A stretch of 32,721 bases of DNA from a virus, in the IMG/VR virus record IMGVR_UViG_3300025294_000020, positions 1 to 32,721 of that record. One strand, given 5' to 3'. The notes under the pieces are model-generated. The model was not told the origin of the DNA. It did no database searches and saw only the letters and a program-made list of their open reading frames with translations. Position numbers and translations under genes: made by a program. This document shows positions 1 to 6,853 of this stretch, piece by piece (the first letter of the stretch is position 1; the number at the start of each line of letters is the position of its first letter).

Positions 1-83
1 CGCGTATGGCGGAATTGGCAGACGCACTAGACTTAGGATCTAGCGCCTTTGGCGTGGGGGTTCAAGTCCCTCTACGCGCACCA
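1..83 (+). tRNA. tRNA-Leu (anticodon UAG), first base outside the window
   Basis: The 3' acceptor strand TACGCGC at about 73-79, followed by A and an encoded CCA (81-83), pairs with CGCGTA at positions 1-6; the first G of the acceptor lies one base upstream of the window. The anticodon arm is CTAGA-CTTAGGA-TCTAG, giving anticodon TAG (leucine, CUA). A long variable arm and a TTCAAGT T-loop fit a class II tRNA-Leu. It is a host gene, and its 3' half is the probable phage integration site because the integrase lies immediately inside it. Confidence 0.93.
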
Positions 84-90
84 TATCATT
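57..90. other. Probable attachment site (attL/attB core) in the tRNA 3' end
   Basis: Inference from context. A tyrosine integrase reads toward the tRNA and ends 100 bases from its 3' end. Integrases of this class commonly use the T-arm and CCA end of tRNA genes and rebuild the tRNA on insertion. The exact core cannot be set because the second copy (attR) is outside this window. Confidence 0.45.
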
Positions 91-116
91 AAACCCTTGT
101 CGGACAAGGGTTTTTT
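91..116 (+). terminator. Rho-independent terminator of the tRNA
   Basis: A perfect 10-bp stem, AAACCCTTGT/ACAAGGGTTT, with a CGG loop runs into six T residues. It lies 8 bases past the tRNA CCA. Because it lies beyond the likely crossover region, it may be phage DNA. Confidence 0.85.
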
Positions 117-157
117 GCTGTTTATAGGGAAGTGAGGAGCATTATACTCCCCACCCA

Positions 158-176
158 TGCTAACAGCCTTGCTAAC
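158..176 (+). repeat. Direct repeat TGCTAAC x2, candidate integrase arm site
   Basis: TGCTAAC occurs at 158-164 and again at 170-176, a 12-bp spacing, just downstream of the integrase stop and close to the tRNA. Short direct repeats beside the core are typical arm-type sites for integrases with an N-terminal AP2-like domain. The role is inferred from position only. Confidence 0.3.
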
Positions 177-182
177 GGAGAA

Positions 183-1340
183 CTAATTATCCACAGGTAC
201 GAGGTCTTCTTTTGATGAATTTATTGCTTCTGAATATTTGGCCATGAGGTTCTTTTTCTTTTCTTCTCTCATGTGAGTATAGATGTCTCCAGTGATTGCT
301 ACACTGGAATGACCCAATATTTCTTGGATGTCTTTCAGGTCGAAGCCAAGCTCCCACAAGTTAGTTGCAAATGAATGCCGTAAGTCATGAAATCGAATGT
401 ATGGCAATCCACTCTTTTTGATTATCTTTTCGTAATCATGGCGTAATTGAGCTGGACGTATTGGCTCTCCGTCTGAGTGGCAATTAATCAAGCCCCATTG
501 TTTCTGATACGCTTCGTTCTTTTGTGCGTTGGTATGATTCTGCTCGATTTTCTCTTTCAGCGTTTCAAGTATAAGCCTATCCATGATAGGTGTGCGCCTT
601 TCGGATTTCTTTGTTTTTGGTTCCTGGATGATGAAGCCGAATTCTGTATGGTACGTGAGTGACTGCGAAACCTCGATGTATGTCCTTTCATAAGAAAAGT
701 CGCTCTCTTGGATGCCTAGAACCTCTCCACGCCGAAGTCCCGTGTTTATGGCTGTTAGATATGCCGTGTAGAAGCGACTTTCAGATGCCGCCTTAAGAAA
801 TGTCTGGCACTGCTCCAGCGTCCACGTAAGACGTTCCTTTTTGGTCACACGCGGTGGATCAACCTTCTTCATAATATCAGTGGGAATAAGCTCCCATTTA
901 AAGTGTGCCATTCTCATCGCTCTACGGAGTACGCGGAAAATACCATGAATATAAGAATCAGAGTATCCTTTTTTCTTCAATTCAGTAAGGAAGGTCTCGA
1001 TTTTATCCGCACTTAAACTATTTAGTTTGATTTTCCCTAATACAGGAATCATACGTTTCCTAACGAGCTCTCGATTTGTAATATAGGTTGTTAATCGGTG
1101 CTTTACTTTGGAGTAGTTTTCTAACCAAAATTCAAGATATTGCTCAACCGTCATTTGTGAATCAGGCTTATACAAGCCTTTTTTGATTTCGAGTATCTTT
1201 TCGAGCTTGGCCAGCTCTGCTTCTTCTTCTGTTTTAAATCCGCCCTTAGACTTCTGCTTTCTCTTCCCCGTTAGAGGATCAGGGGGAAGGTTAACGACAT
1301 ACGTCCAGGTGCTACCTCGTTGGTACACGTGTCCTTCCAT
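183..1340 (-). CDS. int: Tyrosine site-specific integrase
   Basis: 385 residues, the usual size for Gram-positive phage integrases. Residues 1-45 (GHVYQRGSTWTY, KSKGGFKTEEEA) resemble the AP2-like arm-binding domain; 63-150 are the helical core-binding domain; 170-385 are the catalytic domain. Visible catalytic residues are Arg203 (TGLRRGE), the beta-hairpin lysine near 243 (PKTKKSERR), His318 and Arg321 (HDLRH), His344 (LGHSS) and the nucleophile Tyr354 (IYTH). The start is preceded by AAGGAG. It carries out insertion into, and with an excisionase removal from, the adjacent tRNA-Leu gene. It is the last gene of the minus-strand lysogeny operon. All key residues are present, so it should be active. 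Confidence 0.97.
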   Translation of the reverse strand: MEGHVYQRGSTWTYVVNLPPDPLTGKRKQKSKGGFKTEEEAELAKLEKILEIKKGLYKPDSQMTVEQYLEFWLENYSKVKHRLTTYITNRELVRKRMIPVLGKIKLNSLSADKIETFLTELKKKGYSDSYIHGIFRVLRRAMRMAHFKWELIPTDIMKKVDPPRVTKKERLTWTLEQCQTFLKAASESRFYTAYLTAINTGLRRGEVLGIQESDFSYERTYIEVSQSLTYHTEFGFIIQEPKTKKSERRTPIMDRLILETLKEKIEQNHTNAQKNEAYQKQWGLINCHSDGEPIRPAQLRHDYEKIIKKSGLPYIRFHDLRHSFATNLWELGFDLKDIQEILGHSSVAITGDIYTHMREEKKKNLMAKYSEAINSSKEDLVPVDN

Positions 1341-1358
1341 TGGTGCTACTCCTTCCTA

Positions 1359-1673
1359 TTAGGTAAATTGCAATATTTCTTCAACATCATCCATTAAAAT
1401 AAGGAATTGTTCTATATCAGTACCGTGTCGTTCTGCAATTGAGGGAAGGTTAATCCCTATTTGTCCACTGCTCGTTCCTAAGATTAAGTCTGAGAGCAGC
1501 ACAGATACGCACAACATATCCCCATAATCCTCAGGCTCCAGCCGTTCGAATGGCCCATCCACTGGTATAAAGAGCGTATTTGACCAATCAAGCTCGTTTG
1601 CTGCAGGTTTGACGACTAGCTGAAGAGGCCCCACCCTGTCCGTATAAAAATCGTAATAAGCGCTAATACGCAA
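1359..1673 (-). CDS. Small protein of unknown function between immA-like and int
   Basis: About 104 residues from a TTG start preceded by AAGG at a proper distance; a GTG three codons earlier is the alternative. It overlaps the end of the ImmA-like gene by 11 bases, so translation is probably coupled. The protein is acidic and has no transmembrane segment or motif I recognise. Its N-terminus (RISAYYDFYTDRVGP) looks like a beta-strand-rich fold and its C-terminus (DIEQFLILMDDVEEILQF) is helical. Position suggests a role with the ImmA-like protease or in lysogeny, but that is a guess from context. Confidence 0.75.
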   Translation of the reverse strand: MRISAYYDFYTDRVGPLQLVVKPAANELDWSNTLFIPVDGPFERLEPEDYGDMLCVSVLLSDLILGTSSGQIGINLPSIAERHGTDIEQFLILMDDVEEILQFT

Positions 1674-2214
1674 GCTGTACACCTTCTTTCACTATTGATG
1701 AATTTTCCTGATCGGATACTGCAGCAAAGAATCTACCGGCATACACACGTCTTCGAATTTGTTCAAGGCGCCGCTGTGCCATATCAATCGGTACTTTGAA
1801 CTCGTCAGCCAAGCATGCTGCAGCATCGCAACAGCGTTCTGGAAGAGTCATTACCTTAATCATCGAAATGGGCATAGCTGCGTACATCGTAAAGGCATCA
1901 GCTTCAGCCTCCTGCGCCTGAGTAAACTGCTCAGGCATTATGGTCTGATTGCCGGCATGCCGGAGTAAATGGCATAGCTCATGCAGGAACTCAACCCACT
2001 GTTCACGAGGAAGTAATCGTGAATCAATGTTCATTGAGTACATCCCAGGTCGCACTTCGAGCGCTTTGCTTCTCATTGGAGTGTAGTAAATCCAGATATT
2101 CAGACGGATTGCTATCTCCTCGATTGTGAGCTGATATGTATTACTGATATTGATCTTTTCATATAGTCTCTCTGTAAACTCTTCGATCCTGGTCATCTGA
2201 TAATGTTCAATCAT
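1663..2214 (-). CDS. immA: ImmA/IrrE-family zinc metallopeptidase
   Basis: 183 residues from the ATG at 2214, which follows GGGGG with an 8-base gap; a TTG 15 bases upstream is less likely. The zinc signature HELCH lies about 78-82 residues in, followed by QEAEADAF, which supplies the third ligand, and by the conserved AAMP segment. In ICEBs1 and related phages such proteases cleave the XRE repressor after DNA damage to trigger excision. Here the XRE repressor lies about 1.4 kb upstream in the same direction, with two unrelated genes between, an uncommon spacing because the two are usually adjacent. The substrate assignment is inferred. Confidence 0.88.
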   Translation of the reverse strand: MIEHYQMTRIEEFTERLYEKINISNTYQLTIEEIAIRLNIWIYYTPMRSKALEVRPGMYSMNIDSRLLPREQWVEFLHELCHLLRHAGNQTIMPEQFTQAQEAEADAFTMYAAMPISMIKVMTLPERCCDAAACLADEFKVPIDMAQRRLEQIRRRVYAGRFFAAVSDQENSSIVKEGVQLAY

Positions 2215-2262
2215 GATGTATGCCCCCAATATAGAATATATGTTCGCATTTAGAGTGAAAAT

Positions 2263-2282
2263 AAAAGCCCCATCGGGCTTTT
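2263..2282 (-). terminator. Minus-strand terminator after the winged-helix gene
   Basis: AAAAGCCC and GGGCTTTT form an 8-bp stem with a 4-base loop. On the minus strand it follows the stop at 2291 by 8 bases and continues into ATTTTC. It separates the 299-residue gene from the immA-int transcript. Confidence 0.75.
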
Positions 2283-2290
2283 ATAATTTT

Positions 2291-3190
2291 TTAATCTGTA
2301 ACTGTATGTATTAATGCTCTCCCACGCTTTTCTTGGTGAATTATACCTTTATCGATCGCTAGTGAAAGGTATTCATGAGCTTCTCCAAGAAGCAAGCCAG
2401 CTTCATTTGATAATTCCTCGATCAATTTACCTTTGTTAATGCCAGGATTGGCAGATACCACTCTTGTAACAACGCTTAGAGCGTAATCTTGATAGGTAGG
2501 AAACTTATCAGCTTCTTCTTTTTTTGCAACTAGCCTGAGACGTGTATCTTCATATGATGCTATGCCAAATTCGATTACCTTATCACAGACTGTTATTGCT
2601 CCCTGCAGGTTGCCTTGCCGCTCATAAATCCCTGACAAAATATCAGCAGATGGCATTGTCTTTGGCAGTTTGAAACTGTAGTCAAGGATTTGATTATCGC
2701 TACCAAGCCCGTTAATTAATGATCGAGCAATGCGCTTAAGATCTTTCTTTATCCAGCCATCTTTAAAAGCAGTGTATAGTTCTATATCTTTCAAACAGTA
2801 GGATATACACTTTTCCAAAATATCATCACTTCTATTTTTGGAAGTAAAGTAAAATTCAATGAGTTGATTGTACGTGAAATGTAGATTTACTGGATCGTTC
2901 TGATATTTTTCCTCTAGTTTCAGTAATTTGACTTCTTCACCGACAGTATCTGAAACTGTACTTTCCGGTTGTAAATGGTCGACATCTGTATGTTCCTTAT
3001 GCTCAATCCATTGTTCAATCTCCGAGTCATCTTTTTGCGAACCGACCCATAATTGTAATCTTATGAGTAATTCTTCTGCAGGTAGTTCAGATATTGGAAC
3101 CAAACTCACAGATGATTCAGAGTTTTTAGATATTTTTTCAGTGGTTAAGTTCGTAGGTTTCTTCTTGAAAAAGTAATTAAGGATCTTCAT
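2291..3190 (-). CDS. Unknown protein with TPR-like and C-terminal winged-helix regions
   Basis: 299 residues from the ATG at 3190, preceded by TAGGAG 8 bases away; longer in-frame starts lack such a site. A basic N-terminus (NYFFKKKP) leads into a low-complexity serine/acidic linker. Residues 90-230 are alpha-helical, with one segment near 182-213 (LSGIYERQGNLQGAITVCDK) resembling a tetratricopeptide repeat. Residues 234-297 have the pattern of a winged helix (NKGKLIEELSNEAG, LSLAIDKGIIHQEKRG). I do not recognise a named family. It sits in the lysogeny block and is probably expressed in the lysogen, so lysogenic conversion or host defence is possible. Confidence 0.8.
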   Translation of the reverse strand: MKILNYFFKKKPTNLTTEKISKNSESSVSLVPISELPAEELLIRLQLWVGSQKDDSEIEQWIEHKEHTDVDHLQPESTVSDTVGEEVKLLKLEEKYQNDPVNLHFTYNQLIEFYFTSKNRSDDILEKCISYCLKDIELYTAFKDGWIKKDLKRIARSLINGLGSDNQILDYSFKLPKTMPSADILSGIYERQGNLQGAITVCDKVIEFGIASYEDTRLRLVAKKEEADKFPTYQDYALSVVTRVVSANPGINKGKLIEELSNEAGLLLGEAHEYLSLAIDKGIIHQEKRGRALIHTVTD

Positions 3191-3215
3191 AAGTTTCACT
3201 CCTACAGAAGAAGTT

Positions 3216-3560
3216 TTAAATATCTTCCATCCATCTGACAGCATAGAAATGATATCCACCTGAAACCAACATTGCAATTATTGCTAATACCACTGAAGCT
3301 CCAAGACTACCGAAAAGTTCTCCAATTAACCAACCAGCTACTCCACAACCTAAGGTCAATATAATTAATAGGAGACGTCGAAGAGCTTTATTTAATAACA
3401 AAATTATCGTACCTAATAAAACTCCTCCAAACATCCACCATGATGATGACAACAGTCCGCTCGCTACTGCTACAAGAAATATTTCACCGAATAAAAAATT
3501 TGCTCCACTTTCACTTTCTTTTGCCTGGGTAACTCCTTTTCTAACTTCTTCATGATTCAT
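3216..3560 (-). CDS. Small multi-pass membrane protein
   Basis: About 114 residues from the ATG at 3560; GTG at 3572 is an alternative without a better ribosome site. A charged N-terminus (NHEEVRKG) is followed by three or four hydrophobic segments near residues 22-38, 43-58, 66-84 and 88-105. No catalytic motif is visible. It lies between the repressor and the winged-helix gene on the same strand, so it should be made in the lysogen. Superinfection exclusion would fit a membrane protein here, but the sequence does not show it. Confidence 0.75.
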   Translation of the reverse strand: MNHEEVRKGVTQAKESESGANFLFGEIFLVAVASGLLSSSWWMFGGVLLGTIILLLNKALRRLLLIILTLGCGVAGWLIGELFGSLGASVVLAIIAMLVSGGYHFYAVRWMEDI

Positions 3561-3630
3561 TAAAATCGCCACCCGTAAATTCTTTTCCCCATCGGTTGGG
3601 GGAGTTGCTGTTGCTGTAACTTAATGTGGT

Positions 3631-4026
3631 TTATTCGCCCTGACGATCGCCTAGTTTACGACCTTTCTCAGCATCCTTAATCATCTTCCAGAAATGTCGC
3701 AGCTCCTTTTTTCTTTCCTCAGGAGCTTCTAAGTATTCCTTAAAAAAGATGCCGTGTTCTGGATTGTTTATGAACTCTTCAAATTCAAGTTCATCGGAAT
3801 CCTTCTCCTTTATCTGAGGAGAGGAATCATCTGTGCGGCCAAACAAATAATCCATAGAGACATTAAAAACTTCAGCTATTCGTTGCAAGGTATCAGTATC
3901 AGGTGATCTATTTCCGTTTTCATACCCGGAAATAGAAACCTTTGTTACGTTTATTTTTTTGCCCAACTCTTCTTGAGTCATCTTATTTTGAGTTCTCAAC
4001 TGTTTTAATCGGGAAGGGAAAGTCAT
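3631..4026 (-). CDS. XRE-family phage repressor (CI-like)
   Basis: 131 residues from the ATG at 4026 with AAGGTG upstream. Residues 4-58 form a helix-turn-helix of the XRE class (MTQEELGKKINVTKVSISG, YENGNRSPDTDTLQRIAE, DYLFGRTDD). The C-terminal part (EEFINNPEHGIFFKEYLEAPEERKKELRHFWKMI, here given as separate segments of helix) is typical of short repressors whose inactivation depends on an ImmA protease and not on self-cleavage; no LexA-like Ser/Lys peptidase domain is present. It should bind the GTTAAC operators between itself and the divergent Cro-like gene. Confidence 0.9.
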   Translation of the reverse strand: MTFPSRLKQLRTQNKMTQEELGKKINVTKVSISGYENGNRSPDTDTLQRIAEVFNVSMDYLFGRTDDSSPQIKEKDSDELEFEEFINNPEHGIFFKEYLEAPEERKKELRHFWKMIKDAEKGRKLGDRQGE

Positions 4027-4061
4027 AAGAAACACCTTCTTTTTGAGGTACTTTACCTTTA

Positions 4062-4090
4062 AGTATAAGTTAACAGTTAGTTAACGTAAA
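4062..4090 (-). promoter_or_regulatory. Repressor promoter with operator O1 in the spacer
   Basis: Read on the minus strand, TTTACG (4090-4085) and TATACT (4067-4062) are separated by exactly 17 bases. Operator O1 (4069-4085) occupies nearly the whole spacer, so a protein bound there would block or adjust repressor synthesis. Confidence 0.6.
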
Positions 4091-4167
4091 TAAAGTTAAC
4101 TAAATAGGAACATTTTTATTGACAGTTAACCAATAGTTAATTATTATATAGTTAACAACAGGTTAAC
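4069..4167. promoter_or_regulatory. Lysis-lysogeny operator array, GTTAAC-N5-GTTAAC x3
   Basis: GTTAAC occurs at 4069, 4080, 4095, 4125, 4151 and 4162, with GTTAAT at 4136. These form three 17-bp operators, O1 4069-4085, O2 4125-4141 and O3 4151-4167, each a pair of sites one helical turn (11 bp) apart, plus a lone site at 4095. The 11/15-bp spacing of sites 4069-4095 is repeated at 4125-4151. The repressor and the Cro-like protein are the likely ligands. Confidence 0.8.
4119..4147 (+). promoter_or_regulatory. Early rightward promoter with operator O2 in the spacer
   Basis: TTGACA (4119-4124) and TATTAT (4142-4147) are exactly 17 bases apart, and the spacer is operator O2. O3 lies at the expected start point. 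Repressor binding should therefore shut this promoter, which serves the Cro-like gene and the early operon. Confidence 0.85.
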
Positions 4168-4196
4168 ACCTAATTCCAGCAAAGTGAGGTGATGAA

Positions 4197-4430
4197 ATGA
4201 TCAGGGCTAAACTTAAGGATATCCGTGAGAGTTCAGGAAAAACGAATCAAGAGGTAGCGGATTCGATAGGCATCACCAAATCATATTATTGGCAAATTGA
4301 GAATGGTAAACGTGGCCTTTATTATGACATGGCTGTAAAAATAGCAGCTGTCTTTGGATTAACACCCGATGATATTTTTTTGCCTGATGAGTTAACTAAA
4401 TCGGAACATGAGGGTCGGGAGGTCGGTTAA
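4197..4430 (+). CDS. Cro-like XRE-family regulator
   Basis: 77 residues; AGGTGA stands just upstream, and an ATG five bases earlier runs straight into a stop. Residues 5-60 form an XRE helix-turn-helix (TNQEVADSIGITKSYYWQIE, NGKRGLYYDMAVKIAAVFGL, TPDDIF). There is no second domain, which fits a Cro-type competitor of the divergent repressor. It is the first gene of the rightward early transcript and should bind the same GTTAAC sites. Confidence 0.87.
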   Translation: MIRAKLKDIRESSGKTNQEVADSIGITKSYYWQIENGKRGLYYDMAVKIAAVFGLTPDDIFLPDELTKSEHEGREVG

Positions 4431-4574
4431 TTGGAACATCAACTTTGCGAAGTTAAGGCAGTGCGCGAGACGTTCGACGCAGCCGAAGTAAATCGACTCT
4501 TGGCTGCCGGCTGGATACTCGATGCGCGCTTTCACAACGAGAGAAAGACGCGATACGTGCTAATTAAATTTTAA
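4431..4574 (+). CDS. Small early protein, 47 residues, unknown
   Basis: The frame opens with TTG immediately after the Cro-like stop codon, and GGGAGG lies 8 bases before it. The peptide contains VNRLLAAGWILDARFHN followed by RYVLIKF, the layout of small phage proteins in which a short helix is followed by two beta strands (…L..GW.LL…). I know the pattern from phage genomes but not its function. Strong ribosome site and tight packing support it. Confidence 0.65.
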   Translation: MEHQLCEVKAVRETFDAAEVNRLLAAGWILDARFHNERKTRYVLIKF

Positions 4575-4592
4575 ATAAGGAGGAGGATGTAA

Positions 4593-4901
4593 TTGGCTAA
4601 GATGCTCGAAATGCCTACAACACTTGCACAAGCACTTCGCTTAGCCGCTGATTTAGCCGAGCAGAATGAGGAGTTACGGCAGCAACTTAAGAAATTGGAA
4701 TCGAGTCGTTACCCTGATGTACTGCTTTCGAAGCACATCCTTGAATTGATGGGGTGGTCGAAAGCAACGCTTTCTCAAGCTGCTAAGGATCCAACGTTTC
4801 CTCATCTGGATGCGGCAAGAAAGAAAGGAGACGCCATTCGATGTTTAAAGTGGGATTTCTTCGATTGGTTAAAAGCTCGGTCACGGAGGGAAGCACAATG
4901 A
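4593..4901 (+). CDS. Excisionase-like or helix-turn-helix protein
   Basis: 102 residues from a TTG start behind AGGAGGAGG. Residues 8-38 form a coiled coil (LAADLAEQNEELRQQLKKLE). Residues 42-98 look like a MerR/excisionase-type winged helix: LLSKHILELMGWSKATLSQA, PTFPHLDAARKKGDAIRCLK, WDFFDWLKAR. This fold is shared by phage excisionases and small early regulators; nothing in the sequence decides between them. Its place shortly after Cro favours a role in early control or excision with the integrase. Confidence 0.75.
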   Translation: MAKMLEMPTTLAQALRLAADLAEQNEELRQQLKKLESSRYPDVLLSKHILELMGWSKATLSQAAKDPTFPHLDAARKKGDAIRCLKWDFFDWLKARSRREAQ

Positions 4902-5137
4902 GATTCCGCTGGCTTAGAAAGTCGTCCCGAGCGGCCTGCATAACGATGACGGTTGCTCGGGTGAAGATTCAAGGAATGGATATCGAAGCGGCATTAAATT
5001 TCACATTACATAAGGGACATGCAAAGAATCCTGAAGCGATTTCGAAAAGGGAATGGCGTTCGTTGATTCGTGATGTTAGTAAAGCTCTGCGGAAGATAGA
5101 AGAAAACCGCTGGTGCGGATCCAGCGCCAGCGGGTGA
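4898..5137 (+). CDS. Small basic early protein, unknown
   Basis: 79 residues from the ATG at 4898, which overlaps the previous stop (ATGA) and has GGAGGG upstream; the same frame is open further up, but no better start exists there. The protein is rich in arginine and lysine (RFRWLRKSSRAA, SKREWRSLIRDVSKALRKIE) and could bind nucleic acid. No family recognised. Confidence 0.65.
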   Translation: MRFRWLRKSSRAACITMTVARVKIQGMDIEAALNFTLHKGHAKNPEAISKREWRSLIRDVSKALRKIEENRWCGSSASG

Positions 5138-5230
5138 GGGGATGCGATGGGGAATTTCGTATGAGTCAATTCTATCGTAATCCCCTTTCCAAAAGCATCT
5201 CCTAAATTGGACAAAGGAGGTCATTAGAAG

Positions 5231-5746
5231 GTGGCAATTGGACAATTTGGCCCTGCACTTGAAGAAGCAATGAAAAGAGCAGGGGAAACACGGTTGAAAG
5301 TTGCTGAAGTTGCACATGTAGACAATTCGACGATTGGAAAGGTAATCAAGGGTTCACGTAAACCGGCAAAAGAAGTTATGAGCAGCACGGTGGAACATTA
5401 CGATGATGGCCAACTTTACATTGCTGCAGCGTGTGAGGTCACCGGCGGAGCATTTGCTCCTTGGTTGAACAATGTTGATTTGCATAGGGCATGCGTCTTG
5501 CTCAAGAGTATTGAGGAAATTCAAGAAGTTCTTGCAGTATCCGGACAAGCCCCAATCAGTAAGACCAACGATCAACTCGACGAGTCAGAAAGGCAACAAG
5601 TTAAGCGATTGCTGATGGAGACAGTCGAGGCAATTACTGCACTGACCCATTTGGCAGCCGTCCTTTGTAAAGAGTATTCCTTCTCATGGCTCGCCACATG
5701 GAAAGAACATCGTGCAATTTTGAAAGCCAAAAAATACATGAAATGA
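5231..5746 (+). CDS. Early phage protein with XRE-like N-terminus
   Basis: 171 residues from a GTG start behind a strong AAAGGAGGT. Residues 8-55 resemble a degenerate helix-turn-helix (LEEAMKRAGETRLKVAEVAH, VDNSTIGKVIKGSRKPA). The rest is helical, including a cysteine-containing segment (YIAAACEVTGG) and a C-terminal helix ending AILKAKKYMK. Similar proteins occur in the early region of Bacillales phages and are annotated as XRE-like or hypothetical. A regulatory role is inferred. Confidence 0.8.
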   Translation: MAIGQFGPALEEAMKRAGETRLKVAEVAHVDNSTIGKVIKGSRKPAKEVMSSTVEHYDDGQLYIAAACEVTGGAFAPWLNNVDLHRACVLLKSIEEIQEVLAVSGQAPISKTNDQLDESERQQVKRLLMETVEAITALTHLAAVLCKEYSFSWLATWKEHRAILKAKKYMK

Positions 5747-5755
5747 GGGAGATGC

Positions 5756-6025
5756 ATGGATAGAAAGATTCTTGTAGCACAAGCAATCGAAGCTGGAAAA
5801 GCAGCGAAGCACAATCTGAAGGTCATTCAGGAGAATCCAGAAAAGATACATTCGGGCAAGATGGAGAACGCTGAGGCATATCTGAACATGTTGATCCGCT
5901 TTTCGGAAGAAGAAATAGAAAACGCCCGGCAGGCAGGCCGGACGTCGTTGAGAACTCGGTTAAAGTGTCTCGTGCTGTCTATTGTAACCTCTGAAAAACA
6001 GAAACGCAAGGAGGGAGCAGCGTGA
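5756..6025 (+). CDS. Small helical early protein, unknown
   Basis: 89 residues. The ATG at 5756 is used; an ATG four bases earlier reaches a stop after two codons. GAGGGAG lies upstream. The protein is amphipathic helix throughout (ILVAQAIEAGKAAKHNL, NAEAYLNMLIRFSEEEIENA) with a basic end. No motif recognised. Its stop overlaps the next GTG start by four bases, so the two are probably translated together. Confidence 0.7.
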   Translation: MDRKILVAQAIEAGKAAKHNLKVIQENPEKIHSGKMENAEAYLNMLIRFSEEEIENARQAGRTSLRTRLKCLVLSIVTSEKQKRKEGAA

Positions 6026-6282
6026 CGGAAGAGGAGATCAAAGAATTTACTGCTGCACTTGCTGCTCGGTATGTGCAGGTGCAAGAAGAGTATTCGTGGA
6101 GATCTACGAGATTTTCTAGCCTAAACGTGGCTGACATGTCGAGGGAAGAAATAGATGTAGCTTATGTTCAGGCTGAGCGAGCATTTGCTAAATGGGTTTT
6201 GTTCACCGAAGTGATTGATTCGTTACCGCTGGATATCAAGCGAGCCTTTTACAAAGAGTATGAGCTTCTCAAATCTGAATAG
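6022..6282 (+). CDS. Small helical early protein, unknown
   Basis: 86 residues from a GTG start overlapping the previous stop (GTGA), with GGAGGG upstream. Largely helical and acidic at the N-terminus (TEEEIKEFTAALAARYVQVQ), without cysteine motifs or membrane segments. It is the last gene before a strongly base-paired gap. No function can be assigned. Confidence 0.7.
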   Translation: MTEEEIKEFTAALAARYVQVQEEYSWRSTRFSSLNVADMSREEIDVAYVQAERAFAKWVLFTEVIDSLPLDIKRAFYKEYELLKSE

Positions 6283-6286
6283 ATAT

Positions 6287-6354
6287 GACAAAGCTTCGGC
6301 TTTGTCTCTCGGCGTCGGACAGTATTTTCTCTTACCTCTGTCTGGCGTCGAGAG
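6287..6354 (+). other. Two adjoining hairpins in an intergenic gap
   Basis: First hairpin: GACAAAGC-TTCG-GCTTTGTC (6287-6306), eight perfect pairs around a UUCG tetraloop. Second: CTCTCG (6306-6311) with CGAGAG (6349-6354), then GGACAG (6317-6322) with CTGTCT (6338-6343), separated by a symmetric 5/5 internal loop in which both strands read GGCGTC-like sequence. Neither is followed by a T-run, so neither is a standard terminator; a processing site, attenuator or small RNA is possible. Confidence 0.5.
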
Positions 6355-6397
6355 ATGTGGCTGAGTCGCATCAATACATATGAGAGCAGGTGATAGA

Positions 6398-6553
6398 TTG
6401 AGACCTTGGATGCAAGAATTGCTTTGGGTACGAAGGGATGCTAACGGCGAGATAGTTCGTCTCTCCGAAAATCCACCCAAAGAAGGTGACTTCATTCCTA
6501 CTGTACCGAGTGTCAAAAGAGTAACGAAAAGCAAGTCAAAAAAGAAGAAATGA
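6398..6553 (+). CDS. Small basic protein, about 51 residues, unknown
   Basis: TTG at 6398 has AGGTG at a suitable distance; ATG at 6380 (57 residues) has no ribosome site. The product reads RPWMQELLWVRRDANGEIVR and ends in a highly basic tail, KSKSKKKK. A short tryptophan-containing strand followed by a lysine tail suggests nucleic-acid contact. The stop codon is inside the following hairpin. Confidence 0.55.
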   Translation: MRPWMQELLWVRRDANGEIVRLSENPPKEGDFIPTVPSVKRVTKSKSKKKK

Positions 6554-6573
6554 CCCGCAGCCACGGGTCATTT
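6550..6573 (+). terminator. Weak terminator-like hairpin
   Basis: ATGACCCG and CGGGTCAT form an 8-bp stem with a CAGCCA loop that includes the preceding gene's stop codon. Only TTTC follows, so termination may be partial. Confidence 0.45.
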
Positions 6574-6640
6574 CAAAACTTGATAATTAACTTTCCTGTA
6601 TGGTAGCACGCCAAACTGAAATACACAAGGAGGTTTTGGA

Positions 6641-6853
6641 ATGCCGAAAGTAGCATGCGACATTGAGAATCCAGTTATTTTGCCGATCTCATATCCTTGT
6701 GCGAGAACAAAATTATGTTCATGTGGATGCAAAGCTGAAATCACTCTTGGTTGTGAGAACTACATCATTATTGATGATTGGATTTTTGCAGAGGACAGCT
6801 GTGTTACGGATTTTTTTATTAATGAATGCGGAGGGCAGCGAGTCTATGCGTGA
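6641..6853 (+). CDS. Small cysteine-rich protein, likely zinc-binding
   Basis: 70 residues behind AAGGAGGTTTTGGA. Cysteines occur as CARTKLCSCGCKAE, then GCENY, then DSCVTD and NECGG; the CxCxC cluster with spaced partners suggests a bound zinc. No known family recognised. It overlaps the next gene by eight bases and precedes the recombination genes, so it may be an accessory of early replication or recombination. Confidence 0.65.
   Translation: MPKVACDIENPVILPISYPCARTKLCSCGCKAEITLGCENYIIIDDWIFAEDSCVTDFFINECGGQRVYA

Noticed and set aside
3588-3604. CCCC-ATCGGTT-GGGG inverted repeat as a terminator after the repressor
   Set aside because: Only four or five pairs and no T-run on either strand.
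5006-5317. Minus-strand frames opposite the early small genes
   Set aside because: Cysteine/phenylalanine-rich composition and no ribosome sites; plus-strand genes there have AGGAGG-type sites and tight overlaps.
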